Shown piece after piece: positions 38,089 through 48,263 of a stretch of DNA of 64,000 nt. The position numbers and the translations under genes are program-made. The stretch is from positions 992,001-1,056,000 of the forward strand of contig NC_072815.1 of NCBI RefSeq assembly GCF_003013715.1. Reading direction: 5' to 3'. Source of the stretch: Candidozyma auris. Its lineage: Eukaryota; Ascomycota; Pichiomycetes; Serinales; Metschnikowiaceae. The notes below the pieces were generated by a model, which searched no databases, was not told the origin of the DNA, and saw only the letters and a list, made by a program, of their open reading frames with translations. Position 1 is the first letter of the stretch. Every line of letters begins with the position of its first letter.

Positions 38089-39903
38089 ATGGGAAGAAGA
38101 GCGAAAAACAAGCAGGGCATGCCCCCTACGCTTGAGGAGTTTTTGGATGGCAAGGACGAAGGAAGAAAGGCCGGCCAGCAACAGAAAAGAAAGAGCAGCG
38201 ACAAGGAGGCACCCACAAAGAAGAAGCTGAAGAAGGAGTCTAAGAAGGAGTCTAAGAAGGAGTCTAAGAAGGTTGCGGAAGAGGAAAAGGAAGAAGACAT
38301 CGACCTTCCTGAGGTGGATTTGGAACAGCTTCATTCGGCGAAAAAGCTGCTTTTTGATGACGATGACGAAGACGACGAGCAACTTCCAGATGATGAGTTC
38401 GATATGGAAGACGAGTTTGTAGACTCCGATGAGGACGATAGAGAAAGACCACAGTTCTCGGACGATGAAGCAGATTTGGAGGACTTGAATGCGGCAAACA
38501 TGGAAGCGTTGTCAAGAAAGCTTGATGAAGAGGAGGAAGAGGAGGCAGAGGAGGCCCAGCTCGAATTGGTCCAGGGTGCTCCACAGCCTCGTGCTAAGGT
38601 TTTGCCTACGGCGGAGGAGGAGGAAGAGTTGGCCAAGCAGCCTACAGATGTCACCTCCGTAAGAACAAGAATGCTTGAAATCGTCAAAGTCCTTGAGAAC
38701 TTCAAGGAATTGGCCGAAGAAGGTAGGTCTAGAGCAGAGTACATCTCGCGCTTCATCAAGGACATCTGTGAGTACTTTGGCTACACGGAGTTTTTAGCTG
38801 AGAAGCTCTTTGATTTGTTCTCCCCAGCGGAGGCTCTTGAGTTCTTTGAGGCCAACGAGGTCGCCAGACCTGTCACCATCAGAACAAACACATTGAAGAC
38901 AAGAAGAAGAGACTTGGCCCAGACCTTGGTCAACAGAGGTGTCAATTTGCAGCCTATTGGTAAATGGACCAAGGTTGGTTTGCAAATTTTCGACTCGCAG
39001 GTGCCTATCGGTGCTACTCCAGAATACTTAGCTGGGCAGTACATTTTGCAGGCCGCCTCCTCTTTCTTGCCTGTGATGGCCTTGGACCCTCAAGAAAATG
39101 AGCGAATCCTTGATATGGCTGCCGCTCCAGGCGGTAAGACAACGTACATTTCTGCTTTGATGAAAAATACGGGATGTATCTTTGCCAACGACGCCAACAA
39201 AGCCAGAACCAAATCTTTGGTCGCCAATATTCAAAGATTGGGATGCAAGAACACCATTGTTTGTAACTACGATGCTCGTGAATTCCCTAAAGTCATTGGT
39301 GGTTTTGATAGAATCCTTTTGGATGCTCCTTGTTCCGGTACCGGTGTCATTGCCAAAGACGAGTCTGTCAAAGTCAACAGAAACGAAAAGGACTTCATTC
39401 AGATCCCTCACCTACAAAAACAGTTGTTGTTGAGTGCCATCGACTCTGTTGATGCCCACTCCAAGACTGGCGGTGTTATAGTGTACTCTACATGTTCGGT
39501 TGCTGTGGATGAAAACGAAGCTGTTGTGGACTACGCATTGAGAAAGAGACCAAACGTCAAGTTGGTAGAGACGGGGTTGGAAATTGGTAAGCATGGTTTC
39601 ACTTCTTTCAGAGGCAAACATTTCAATCAATCACTTTCCATGACTAGACGCTATTACCCTCACACATACAACGTTGACGGGTTCTTTGTTGCTAAATTCA
39701 AGAAGATTGCATCGTCTCCTCACGATGTCTCGAAGGCAGGCGCTAAAGAGAAGGAGTCGTTAGCTAGAGCCGAAGCTGAAGAAGAAGGTATCATCCATGA
39801 CGACTTCGCTGAGTTCAATGAAGATGAGGACAAGGAGCTTGTCGAGAAGTCCATCAAGAGACACATGAAGAGAAAGGGGTTAAATCCAAACACGAAAAAA
39901 TAG
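38089..39903 (+). CDS. NOP2: 25S rRNA cytosine-C5 methyltransferase, nucleolar (Nop2)
   Basis: Nop2 makes m5C in 25S rRNA and is essential for 60S assembly. 604 residues (S. cerevisiae 618). The start at 38089 gives MGRRAKNKQGMPPTLEEFL, aligned to the family N-terminus. A Lys-rich repeat (SKKESKKESKKE) and a long acidic domain follow. The methyltransferase core has motif I DMAAAPGGKT (about residue 342), DAPCSGTGV (about 411) and the catalytic-cysteine motif YSTCSV (about 466). Codon 87 is CTG where S. cerevisiae Nop2 has Ser, direct support for CUG=Ser. It converges with ARP5 (95-bp gap). Confidence 0.97.
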   Translation: MGRRAKNKQGMPPTLEEFLDGKDEGRKAGQQQKRKSSDKEAPTKKKLKKESKKESKKESKKVAEEEKEEDIDLPEVDLEQLHSAKKLLFDDDDEDDEQLPDDEFDMEDEFVDSDEDDRERPQFSDDEADLEDLNAANMEALSRKLDEEEEEEAEEAQLELVQGAPQPRAKVLPTAEEEEELAKQPTDVTSVRTRMLEIVKVLENFKELAEEGRSRAEYISRFIKDICEYFGYTEFLAEKLFDLFSPAEALEFFEANEVARPVTIRTNTLKTRRRDLAQTLVNRGVNLQPIGKWTKVGLQIFDSQVPIGATPEYLAGQYILQAASSFLPVMALDPQENERILDMAAAPGGKTTYISALMKNTGCIFANDANKARTKSLVANIQRLGCKNTIVCNYDAREFPKVIGGFDRILLDAPCSGTGVIAKDESVKVNRNEKDFIQIPHLQKQLLLSAIDSVDAHSKTGGVIVYSTCSVAVDENEAVVDYALRKRPNVKLVETGLEIGKHGFTSFRGKHFNQSLSMTRRYYPHTYNVDGFFVAKFKKIASSPHDVSKAGAKEKESLARAEAEEEGIIHDDFAEFNEDEDKELVEKSIKRHMKRKGLNPNTKK

Positions 39904-39998
39904 AATTATAAAGCAAGACTTCCACACGAAGTTATGTATCATAGTACCTCAATGAAATTTTAAATGCATCATAGATTTTGATTCTTTTAACTATGGAT

Positions 39999-42314
39999 TT
40001 AGAAGTTGCGAAGGCTGATATTGCCAAGACCATGCTCTTTGAGATATTCAGACCCGTATTCTTCGTACTCTTTTCTCGTGACATAGTCAGATTGTGATTC
40101 AGACGACGCTGCCCACTTTTGCATACCCCTCCAAGAATCATTAATAGGATCACTTGCGTGTGTAACATTAAATGATGTGCCGACAGGAAGAAAACTTTGA
40201 ATTTCAGCTCTCAATCTGTCTGTGAAGTTGGGGACTAAGGATCCACCTCCAGTAACGAAAATGTTTTCGACAAGACTTCTCAGTTGGCCTCCTGATCCAA
40301 AATTTCCGTCAAAATTTCTATAAACAAGATTTTGAATCACTTCAGGGATACCTGCCAGATCAAGACCGGCGATGTGTGGTTGGAAATATATCTCAGGCAC
40401 TCTGATACGCTCCACATTAATATGGAGCTGATGATTGCGCCTTATAATTTCAGGGTGGTTGGCTAATTCCTGTGGGTCATGGCCCTCTGCTTGCATAGCT
40501 AGCGTGAGACTCTGGCGTGGGCCGTGAATAAATTTGTGGAGTATCGAATTTCTCCAATCAAACGTCTCAGAGGCAGCCAAGGTATCTTCATAATGGAAGT
40601 TAGGGTCGTGTTCCATCAACTCCTGCTCGATACGAAGAATTGAAGTATTTGCTTCTTCTTGGTCCTCCTCAAGCGTAGCGTTACTTATGTCTCTGTAAGC
40701 GTTCCAGTCATCATCATTAGCACCGAAAGTATCATTAGGGTCGTTATCAATTGTAGCTGCCGCAGTATTTCTCTTACGCTTTTTGCCAGCAGAAGAGTCG
40801 TTTGCTAAATCGGCAATGTTTTTCATTCGCTGTTGCGCAGCCATAGATTTCCTGTCTCTCATTGCCTCCATAAGCTTTATGCGCTTCTTGTAGCCTGCTA
40901 TAAGCTGGGCCAACTCTAATCTTTTAGCAGTGCACCAGCCTTCCAAGTCACGCTCCCTCCATTCCTGTTGTTCCTTCTCGAGCTGTGCCTTCTCCTCTTC
41001 TTCCCTCTTCTTTTCCGCTTTTGCACGCATCCTGGCATCGTAGTTAGCTTTGAGAAGCTTTTGTCGTCTCTTCTCCTTGATCTGCTCTTCGCTTAATTCC
41101 TCGTCTGGTATCAGCACTAGTGGCCATGCAACCTCAGGATTGGGTTCCTCTTCTTCACCGCCATCGTCCACATCTTGAGACCTCGCCTTACGTAAAGCCT
41201 TTTCCAAATTGTCCACATACTTATTGAAGTCATTCAAATCTTTGAAATCTTCTGCCTGTGCTCTTCTGTCCGCCTCAGCTTTGGACAAGCGCGCAAACTG
41301 CTCACGAAGCTGGCCATAATATTCAAACTCCTGTTCCTTCTGAACAAGTTTCTCCAATCTTTTCTTTCTAGCTTGTTCTTGAAGCCTTCTTCCTTGTTCT
41401 CTTCTTCTCTCAGCCTGCTTGGCCAACTCTTCTTCTGACTTCTTTGTCTTATCCAAGGCTACCTCGACAGGTACCTGTATAACCACATCTCTGTTTTCCA
41501 AGACGTCCATGTCAAGGTAGGTAGATAACTCTGAGGGGTAGTCTTTCAGAACATAGGCATGGTCATGGAGGATGTGGTTAGTATGGTAATTGGAGAGCCT
41601 AGTGGGAAAGTATGGATATTTCAAAGCGAGTAGTTTTTGAAGAAACTGCAGAGCCAAGTTCCCGCCCCAGTCGATTCTTTTACATTGCAGTAGGACACCT
41701 TTCCCCTGCAAGACAGGAATGATGTGGGTCAGTTCACTTCCCAAACTGACTACGAGCCCATCGGGCTTTGTAGAGTTTGCATGAAATGAAAAAAGCGAAT
41801 CAATGCCAAAAGCAACCTTTGGAGCACAGTATGTCTCAAAGAGAAGTTCGTACATGCTCTTTCTTTGGCTTGAAGGGCACGCCACAGGCTCAGTCATCAC
41901 CACGGGATTCTCCAACGACCCAGTCAGCGATTGAACACCTAGGTGCTCCAATGAGTAATCCAAGATGTTTTCAACAATGTCCCAGTTGGTTATAAGTGGC
42001 CCGTCAAAGGGCGATTTAGCATTCGATCTGATTCCGCTGTGACTGGTGGACTCTCGGAAAATATCATTCCCTACTAGCGTCAAATTAAGTCCCAGTTTCT
42101 TATCTTTGTACCGAGAAAGCAAATTGGGGAACACGTTATGCGGATCTGGCTTATCAACAAGCCCGACTCTGACGTTGGAGGCGCCCATGTCGATCGCTAT
42201 GGGAACATCTGGTTTGTATTCTTCGTAAAAGGCCTCGTATGCACTTGGAGCCTGAGGCTCACGAAGATAGTGTAGTTTTTGTGGCGGGAGCTCCTCCTCG
42301 GGCGTTACAGTCAT
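39999..42314 (-). CDS. ARP5: Actin-related protein 5, INO80 chromatin remodeller
   Basis: Arp5 with Ies6 forms a nucleosome-contacting module of INO80. 771 residues (S. cerevisiae 755). Actin-fold pieces are visible: VPIAIDMGASNVRVG (nucleotide loop, about 34-48), SPFDGPLITNWDIVENILDY, VAFGIDSLFSFHAN, and a C-terminal ENIFVTGGGSLVPNFTDRL. A ~250-residue Arg/Lys/Glu coiled-coil insertion (about 265-560) interrupts subdomain structure, as is typical of Arp5. The ATG at 42314 is the natural start. It is divergent from SRV2 with an 800-bp spacer. Confidence 0.95.
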   Translation of the reverse strand: MTVTPEEELPPQKLHYLREPQAPSAYEAFYEEYKPDVPIAIDMGASNVRVGLVDKPDPHNVFPNLLSRYKDKKLGLNLTLVGNDIFRESTSHSGIRSNAKSPFDGPLITNWDIVENILDYSLEHLGVQSLTGSLENPVVMTEPVACPSSQRKSMYELLFETYCAPKVAFGIDSLFSFHANSTKPDGLVVSLGSELTHIIPVLQGKGVLLQCKRIDWGGNLALQFLQKLLALKYPYFPTRLSNYHTNHILHDHAYVLKDYPSELSTYLDMDVLENRDVVIQVPVEVALDKTKKSEEELAKQAERRREQGRRLQEQARKKRLEKLVQKEQEFEYYGQLREQFARLSKAEADRRAQAEDFKDLNDFNKYVDNLEKALRKARSQDVDDGGEEEEPNPEVAWPLVLIPDEELSEEQIKEKRRQKLLKANYDARMRAKAEKKREEEEKAQLEKEQQEWRERDLEGWCTAKRLELAQLIAGYKKRIKLMEAMRDRKSMAAQQRMKNIADLANDSSAGKKRKRNTAAATIDNDPNDTFGANDDDWNAYRDISNATLEEDQEEANTSILRIEQELMEHDPNFHYEDTLAASETFDWRNSILHKFIHGPRQSLTLAMQAEGHDPQELANHPEIIRRNHQLHINVERIRVPEIYFQPHIAGLDLAGIPEVIQNLVYRNFDGNFGSGGQLRSLVENIFVTGGGSLVPNFTDRLRAEIQSFLPVGTSFNVTHASDPINDSWRGMQKWAASSESQSDYVTRKEYEEYGSEYLKEHGLGNISLRNF

Positions 42315-43115
42315 GGTTAAAGGGAACTGGTGATACCTGCAAAATTGAGCTTCGATTACTTAGACATTAATGGTTTGTACAGGACGCCAATAGAGTTTGG
42401 TGGGGTGCTAAATAGGGTCTAAAGAAGCAGAAGTACGGAGGATATGCCCCTTGAAATAGATGAATTTGATAATTAATGATTAGTTTATTGTGAATCTGTT
42501 GAAAATGTAAGTTTCGTTAGTGATATGAGGTTTTGTTGAGTGGCTGCAAAGTGCTGTAAATGATGTGAGAGTTGAACGACGTGATCAAGAAAAAAAGCCG
42601 AAATAATCTGATAGTTGAGGCGCCTAAGACAATGGCGTATATCATATTGTCAGGTTTGTGGTATTCCTCGGAAGCGGACCGCCCACCACAAATTACATTG
42701 AGAGTCTTTACGCAGCGTAATTGTAGCAAGTGATATGGAAGTTATAATAAGCTCAACTGCAAGATGAGATAATCCAGGTATTTCTCTTGCCTAAATCTAT
42801 GTAAATCTATCTTCAAAGATGAAGTCCCGTGTATCAATACTGATGTTGTTCGAAGCTACTCCTCCAAGTTTTGCAGCCAGTCAATATACATAAGAAGACA
42901 AAGGCAAAACCATAGGGTTTCCCAACGTCGATAATTTTGATTTGAACAGTGCAAACATAAAGACGCCATTATACCAAAAATTGACTTGTTTAAATCATTC
43001 AATCATTCCTTGAGTACCACAATCCAACTCTTGGTAGATGCCCTGCATCTGCTCGTACTTGCCAGATATCAGAAATTCGCAACCACTACAACATCAACAC
43101 TTTCAAACTCCAACC
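42315..43115. promoter_or_regulatory. Divergent promoter ARP5 / SRV2
   Basis: 801 bases without a gene. One recurrent motif copy, TGGCTGCAAAG, is at 42541-42551. An in-frame ATG for SRV2 exists at 43038 but lies upstream of the conserved N-terminus. The rest is AT-rich with nothing else recognisable. Confidence 0.4.
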
Positions 43116-44741
43116 ATGCCTCCACAAGGACCCGCAGAGGAAAACCAGCTCAATGTGCAGGGCTACAACATTGTCACCATCTTAAAACGTTTGGAGGCAG
43201 CTACTTGCCGCTTGGAAGATATCACTATCTTCCAGGAGGAGGCCAACAAAGCGAAGCCATTGACCCGTGATGCTGTCTCTGACGCGTTGTCCGCTCCGTC
43301 GCTGACCAACATTTCCGAAAGCACTAGCGCTATTACTGATCCACCTGCTGCGAAGGCTCTCTCTGAGGCTTCTGCGCCGGCAAAGTTTGTTACAGTTTTT
43401 GACGAATTCATCAAGTCCAACATTGTGCCATTTGTGGACCTTTCCAATGCCATTGATGCCATTGTGGGCTCTGCAGCACAAGAGTTGCATGATGCATTTG
43501 TCGAACAGGCAAAGTTTTTGGGGATCGTTGCCCACACTAGAAAGCCAGCGTTAGGGGACCAGAACTTGAACAATGCTGTGGCTCCTATCAATGCTCGTAT
43601 TGAGGCTATCACCACATTGAAGGACCAGAACCGTCGTTCCAATTTCTTCAATCACTTAAACACCATTAGTGAAGGTGCTCCTGTGTTGGGGTGGATCGTT
43701 TCTGACACGCCTCTCTCGTATATTCCCGAATTCAAAGACAGTGCTCAATTTTGGTCAAACCGTGTGATGAAGGAGTACAAGGACAAAGACAACAAACATG
43801 TCGACTGGGTCAAGGCATTTTTGTCTATTTTTGACGGTTTGCGTGCATATGTAAAAGAGTACCACTCTACTGGCCTCGCATGGAACCCTCGAGGAGCCAC
43901 TTTGGGTGAATCTTTGGCAGCTGCACTTGCTGGCGCAACCGACACCAAGAAGGCTGCCTCTTCTAGCGGTGGTGCTGCACCACCTCCACCACCACCTGCT
44001 CCACCGGCCAACCTTTTCGACGATGTGGAAAAGCCAAAGGAGGCGACTTCCTCTTCTAGTGGCGGCTTGAAAGCTGTTTTCAACGACTTGAACAAGGGTG
44101 AGAACATTACCGCTGGCCTCAAGAAAGTTGACAAGTCCCAAATGACACATAAAAACCCGTCTTTGAGACAACAGGGAGTCATCAAGAAACCCACGCCTCC
44201 AAAGAAGCCAACCAGCTTGTCATCTCCAAGCGGTACAGTCAAAAAGACGGTCAAGCCTCCACGTGTGGAGCTTGTTGACGGTGCCAAGTGGATCGTAGAA
44301 AACTTGACCGCGGAGAATACTAAAGAGCCTGTGGTGATTGACGCTGAGATGCAACACTCAGTTTTCATTGGCAACACCGACAGTGTCACTATTCAAATCA
44401 ACGGTAAGGGCAATGCTGTTTCTTTGTCTGAGACCAAGAATACTGGTGTGGTGGTACACTCGTTGATCTCTGGAATTGACGTCATCAAGTCCGTGAAGTT
44501 CGGCTTGCAGGTCACGGGTGTTGTGCCTCTTATCACCATCGACAAGTCCGATGAAGGCAACATTTATCTATCGCAAGAGTCTATCGACAATGACAGTTCG
44601 GTGGTAACAAGCAACACTACGGCGGTCAACATCAACGTGCCTACCGAAGAGGACTACAACGAGTTACCAGTTCCCGAACAATTACAGCACTTCTTCAGAA
44701 ACGGCAAGCTTGTAAGTGAGGTTGTTGAGCACGCTGGTTAA
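43116..44741 (+). CDS. SRV2: Adenylyl cyclase-associated protein (CAP)
   Basis: Srv2/CAP recycles cofilin-bound actin and links adenylyl cyclase to Ras. 541 residues (S. cerevisiae 526). The cyclase-binding coiled coil is at about 20-40 (VTILKRLEAATCRLEDITIF). The helical folded domain has SEGAPVLGWIVSDTPLSYIPEFKD in part. A polyproline tract (PPPPPPAPP) lies near residue 290, followed by the WH2-like region NKGENITAGLKKVDKSQMTHK. The C-terminal beta-helix CARP domain ends in VEHAG. I chose the ATG at 43116 because conservation begins just after it; the ATG at 43038 would add 26 residues of unconserved sequence. Confidence 0.95.
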   Translation: MPPQGPAEENQLNVQGYNIVTILKRLEAATCRLEDITIFQEEANKAKPLTRDAVSDALSAPSLTNISESTSAITDPPAAKALSEASAPAKFVTVFDEFIKSNIVPFVDLSNAIDAIVGSAAQELHDAFVEQAKFLGIVAHTRKPALGDQNLNNAVAPINARIEAITTLKDQNRRSNFFNHLNTISEGAPVLGWIVSDTPLSYIPEFKDSAQFWSNRVMKEYKDKDNKHVDWVKAFLSIFDGLRAYVKEYHSTGLAWNPRGATLGESLAAALAGATDTKKAASSSGGAAPPPPPPAPPANLFDDVEKPKEATSSSSGGLKAVFNDLNKGENITAGLKKVDKSQMTHKNPSLRQQGVIKKPTPPKKPTSLSSPSGTVKKTVKPPRVELVDGAKWIVENLTAENTKEPVVIDAEMQHSVFIGNTDSVTIQINGKGNAVSLSETKNTGVVVHSLISGIDVIKSVKFGLQVTGVVPLITIDKSDEGNIYLSQESIDNDSSVVTSNTTAVNINVPTEEDYNELPVPEQLQHFFRNGKLVSEVVEHAG

Positions 44742-45270
44742 GTGCTCCTTATAATCAAGTCAATAGGAAGAAATAGAGACAACGCAGTCAGGGGTCCCGA
44801 ATGGGTGCAAAAAAAAAAAAGAAAAGAAATCCTCCCGCACTGGACCAATTGTTAGAGCACGTGAAGAAGGGAGGAAGGCAACCCGTCACCCAGAATAAAC
44901 GATATTTAGGAAAGCGATATTCGAGACATCATGGAAGATTCTAGACACCAACCTCACTGAAATACTTAGCTGTTTTAACCTGGATTAGTGGTGTTTTAAC
45001 GAGTATCACGTGCTCGAACACTATAGAAGGGTTTAGAAACTATGTGTAGAGAACGGTGAGGCAGAAGCGAGAGAAAGAGGGAAAAAAAAAAAAAAAAATC
45101 ACCGAGCATATCTCATCGATAAAAGCCGAGAGTAAATATATTTAAGGCACACACACACACACACACACACTTTTTCCCAGAAAAAGACACCCGAGTCTAG
45201 CTCTTATAGAGATCAACTTAGTCTCCACAGCGTCATATTTATTTGATCCACAACGTCACCACATCAGAAT
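44742..45270 (+). promoter_or_regulatory. YDJ1 promoter region
   Basis: 529 bases. Two heat-shock-element candidates are visible. One is GAA-nn-TTC-nn-GAC at 44934-44946. The other is a step-type array of three GAA units spaced exactly 10 bp (45016, 45026, 45036). CACGTG occurs at 44858-44863 and 45007-45012. A TATATTTAA stretch (45138-45145) is a probable TATA region. No recurrent CTGCGAAAA copy is seen. Confidence 0.55.
45082..45170 (+). repeat. Poly(A) run and (CA)n microsatellite in the YDJ1 promoter
   Basis: Seventeen adenines at 45082-45098 and a (CA)11-12 dinucleotide array at 45148-45170, which falls in the expected 5' UTR region of YDJ1. Both are likely polymorphic. Confidence 0.9.
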
Positions 45271-46503
45271 ATGGTCAAGGACACAAAATTCTACGACCTC
45301 TTGGGGGTCTCTCCCAGCGCCAGCGACAACGAATTGAAAAAAGCATACAGAAAAGCGGCCTTGAAATACCACCCAGATAAAAACCCTTCCCCTGAAGCGG
45401 CTGAAAAGTTCAAGGAGCTCTCGAGAGCGTACGAAGTGCTCTCAGACGACCAAAAGAGAGAAATCTACGACTCGTACGGTGAAGAAGGCTTGAACGGCGG
45501 CGGCCCTGGTGGTATGGGCGGTATGGGCGCCGACGACATCTTCAGCCAGTTCTTTGGCGGTGGTTTTGGTGGCATGGGCGGCATGGGCGGTGCCTCCCGT
45601 GGGCCCAGCAGAGGCAAGGACATCAAACACTCCATCTCGTGCACGTTGGAGGAGTTGTACAAGGGCAGACTGGCCAAGTTGGCTTTGAACAAGACGGTCT
45701 TGTGTAAGTCCTGTGAGGGTCGTGGCGGTAAAGAAGGCAAGGTCAAGCAGTGTAGCACCTGTCACGGTGTGGGTATGAAGTTTGTCACCAGACAGATGGG
45801 TCCTATGATCCAGAGATTCCAGACAGTGTGTGACGCCTGTCAAGGTACTGGTGACATCTGCGACCCCAAGGACAGATGTACCGCCTGTAAGGGTAAGAAG
45901 ACCGCCTCTGAGCGTAAGATCTTGCAGGTGCACATTGACCCTGGTATGAAGGATGGTCAGAGAATTGTGTTTGCCGGTGAAGGAGACCAGGAGCCAGGCA
46001 TCACACCTGGTGATGTTATCTTCGTGGTGGACGAGCAGCCTCACGCCAAATTCCAGAGAAAGGACGCCGACTTGTACTACGAGTGCGAGGTGGACTTGTT
46101 GACTGCCTTGGCTGGTGGTGATGTCTCGTTCAAGCACGTTTCGGGTGACTACATCAAGTTTTCCATCATTCCAGGAGAGGTGATCTCCCCAGGATGCTCT
46201 CGTGTCATTGAGAAACAAGGTATGCCTATCTACAGATCTAGCGACAGAGGTAACTTGTTCATCAAATTCTCTGTGAAATTCCCCGAGGCCCACTTTGCTT
46301 CTGAAGACAAGTTGAAGCAGTTGGAGTCTATCTTGCCTCCAAGAACTACTTACGCCATTCCTAAGGGCGCCGAGGTGGACGAGTGTGACTTGTCCCACGT
46401 CGACCCATACAAGCACAGCAGCAGCGGCAGAAGAGATGCATATGACTCTGACGAGGAGGAGGGCGCCGGTGCCGGTCCTGGTGTCCAGTGTGCCTCTCAG
46501 TAA
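45271..46503 (+). CDS. YDJ1: Type I Hsp40/DnaJ co-chaperone, farnesylated
   Basis: Ydj1 stimulates Hsp70 ATPase and delivers clients in the cytosol and at the ER and mitochondrial surface. 410 residues (S. cerevisiae 409). The J domain is at 1-70 with HPD at 34-36. A Gly/Met-rich linker follows ([10 protein letters not shown]). The four CxxCxGxG-type zinc-binding repeats ([32 protein letters not shown]) lie between about 145 and 212. Two beta-rich substrate domains come next. The terminal CASQ is a CaaX box for farnesylation, identical to yeast Ydj1. Strong codon bias suggests high expression. CTG codon 134 aligns with Thr in S. cerevisiae. Heat-shock elements lie upstream. Confidence 0.97.
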   Translation: MVKDTKFYDLLGVSPSASDNELKKAYRKAALKYHPDKNPSPEAAEKFKELSRAYEVLSDDQKREIYDSYGEEGLNGGGPGGMGGMGADDIFSQFFGGGFGGMGGMGGASRGPSRGKDIKHSISCTLEELYKGRLAKLALNKTVLCKSCEGRGGKEGKVKQCSTCHGVGMKFVTRQMGPMIQRFQTVCDACQGTGDICDPKDRCTACKGKKTASERKILQVHIDPGMKDGQRIVFAGEGDQEPGITPGDVIFVVDEQPHAKFQRKDADLYYECEVDLLTALAGGDVSFKHVSGDYIKFSIIPGEVISPGCSRVIEKQGMPIYRSSDRGNLFIKFSVKFPEAHFASEDKLKQLESILPPRTTYAIPKGAEVDECDLSHVDPYKHSSSGRRDAYDSDEEEGAGAGPGVQCASQ

Positions 46504-46698
46504 GGTAGGTGATGATCTCATCAATGGTATCAAAAGTACTGGAAACTTAAAAGAAAGCACATCACATTAGAGTCTCCCAATTCGACTCTCTGCCTTTACG
46601 TCCAGGAGATATCATAGCGTACACATATACATATAGCTACTATCGAGGTATTAGTTCATTGAAATTCTCATGAAGGTCTCGTGTAAATCACCTAGTCA

Positions 46699-47628
46699 TC
46701 AACGTACTTTCTGAAATGCCATGAAGTAGTTCCCCACGCCTGGCTGGTCAGTCAAACTCCATCCGCAAGCTGGCAAGTAGATGCTGCCTTTGCTTTTGAT
46801 ATGCTTGAAGTAGTTGGCGTGCTCGCTCTGTGCTAGCCAGTCTCTGATCTCGGACTCATTGATGTACTTTTCAAGGACGTGGGTACCCTTGGGCACAACT
46901 TTTATGACTTTTTCTGCCACGAAGATGGTGGTGAACCAGCTGACAAAATCTCTGTTTATTGTGGATAGAAAAATCCATCCTCCTGTCTCAACTCTCTTGA
47001 AGAGTTCATTGAGTACTTCTGCTGGGTAAGGAACGTGCTCGAGCATCTCAAACGCAGTTACGACGTCATATTTCTCTTCTGGTGCAAGGTCCCCTACTGC
47101 CTGGAGCTCGTACGTTAGTTTCTCTTGCAATGCAGGGTCCAGCTTCTTATGCCACTCAGCGGCTGCAAGGACATCTGGAGACAAGTCGATGCCCTTCACC
47201 AGTTCCACGTACGGGAGCCTGGCCAAGGACTCAGCGAAAATCCCGCCTCCACATCCAACGTCAAGAGCACGCAATCTCCTAGCATTGAGGATCTCATCTC
47301 TTCTGGCCTCTTGTTCTTGGAGAATACGGGTTCTCACGAGCTTTGGGAGGATATTCACATTGAATGGCGGTAAGTAGACTTGTTCTTCGGGATCGTCTAT
47401 TCCCTGGTTGAGTTTGAGGTGCAGCCGAATCATGTCGGTGAAGAAATCCATCCTGACCAAGTTCATCTTGTGAAGAATTCGCTGTGGGCCGTCCACATCC
47501 CACCATGACGAAGCCAACGCGTTGAAGTGGGACACTTCATCCTCTGAAGCATGTGTATGACTCTTAGTTGAGTGGAGACGTCGGTAAAGTATCGACATAC
47601 TTTGGCGTGGTCTAAACGATCTGAACAT
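46699..47628 (-). CDS. COQ3: Mitochondrial ubiquinone-biosynthesis O-methyltransferase
   Basis: Coq3 performs both O-methylations in coenzyme Q synthesis on the matrix face of the inner membrane. 309 residues (S. cerevisiae 312). The first ~25 residues are Arg/Ser-rich (MFRSFRPRQSMSILYRRLHS), a presequence. HFNALASSWWDVDGPQRILHKMN matches the UbiG/Coq3 family start (given in part). SAM motif I is ALDVGCGGGIFAES at 121-134, and VVTAFEMLEHVPYP lies further on. It converges with YDJ1 (195-bp gap) and is divergent from VPS72. Confidence 0.95.
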   Translation of the reverse strand: MFRSFRPRQSMSILYRRLHSTKSHTHASEDEVSHFNALASSWWDVDGPQRILHKMNLVRMDFFTDMIRLHLKLNQGIDDPEEQVYLPPFNVNILPKLVRTRILQEQEARRDEILNARRLRALDVGCGGGIFAESLARLPYVELVKGIDLSPDVLAAAEWHKKLDPALQEKLTYELQAVGDLAPEEKYDVVTAFEMLEHVPYPAEVLNELFKRVETGGWIFLSTINRDFVSWFTTIFVAEKVIKVVPKGTHVLEKYINESEIRDWLAQSEHANYFKHIKSKGSIYLPACGWSLTDQPGVGNYFMAFQKVR

Positions 47629-48263
47629 CGATCAATGCAAGTGAGTGAATGAAAAAGAGAGGCAGGACAAGATTGGTTGTGCAATCAGAAAAGAGCCAGA
47701 TTAGGGATTTGCGTATTTAAAGTCAATTCTGGAATTGTTTTGGGTTTCTCTGCTGCTTTCTTCCCCCCAGAGTAGCTTCTGCGCAACTTTTACATAATAT
47801 GCGAGGATGTGTCGCTTAACCAAGGAAATAAGATGCTACAGAGAGCCCTGAGCTACCGGACATAAGACTTGCAATCGAAAAATAAAATCATAAAACGCTG
47901 AGAATGTGAATGTGTAGAGAATTATAAAGTGAGGCTATCATTAACATTATTCGGAGCGTGGTACAAAGGAATTGGATGAGTATGTCTGCTTGCTTGTGTT
48001 ACTGGTTCTTGATCTCCTCTTGTGAGCCTTTCGCAGCCAACAGTAGAGACCTAACCATGAGATAGTGATTTGGAGAACAAAAAAGAGATGCCCTAACTCC
48101 ACATTGCATAGGATAGTGGACACAAATTTCTCATCAAAGCACCATTACCTTTTTCACGGTCGCTTAATCTGGATCTCATCTACCACCTCTACCACCTCTA
48201 CCTACTTTGCTACTGCACCCTGCGACTATCACTTAAGATAAACTATCTAGTGCCTTTTCCAAC
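47629..48263. promoter_or_regulatory. Divergent promoter COQ3 / VPS72
   Basis: 635 bases without a gene. The recurrent motif is present in minus orientation at 48028-48039 (CTTTCGCAGCCA). An ATTGG at 47971-47975 is a possible CCAAT box for COQ3. A short CTACCACCT repeat lies near 48180-48205. Confidence 0.45.

Noticed and set aside
43038..43115. Upstream in-frame ATG extending SRV2 by 26 residues
   Set aside because: Conservation with CAP proteins begins at the ATG at 43116; the extension is unlike the family N-terminus. TSS data could reverse this.
45442..46560. 372-codon frame antisense to YDJ1
   Set aside because: A shadow of strong codon bias in YDJ1; its composition mirrors the sense codons and it has no sensible domains.
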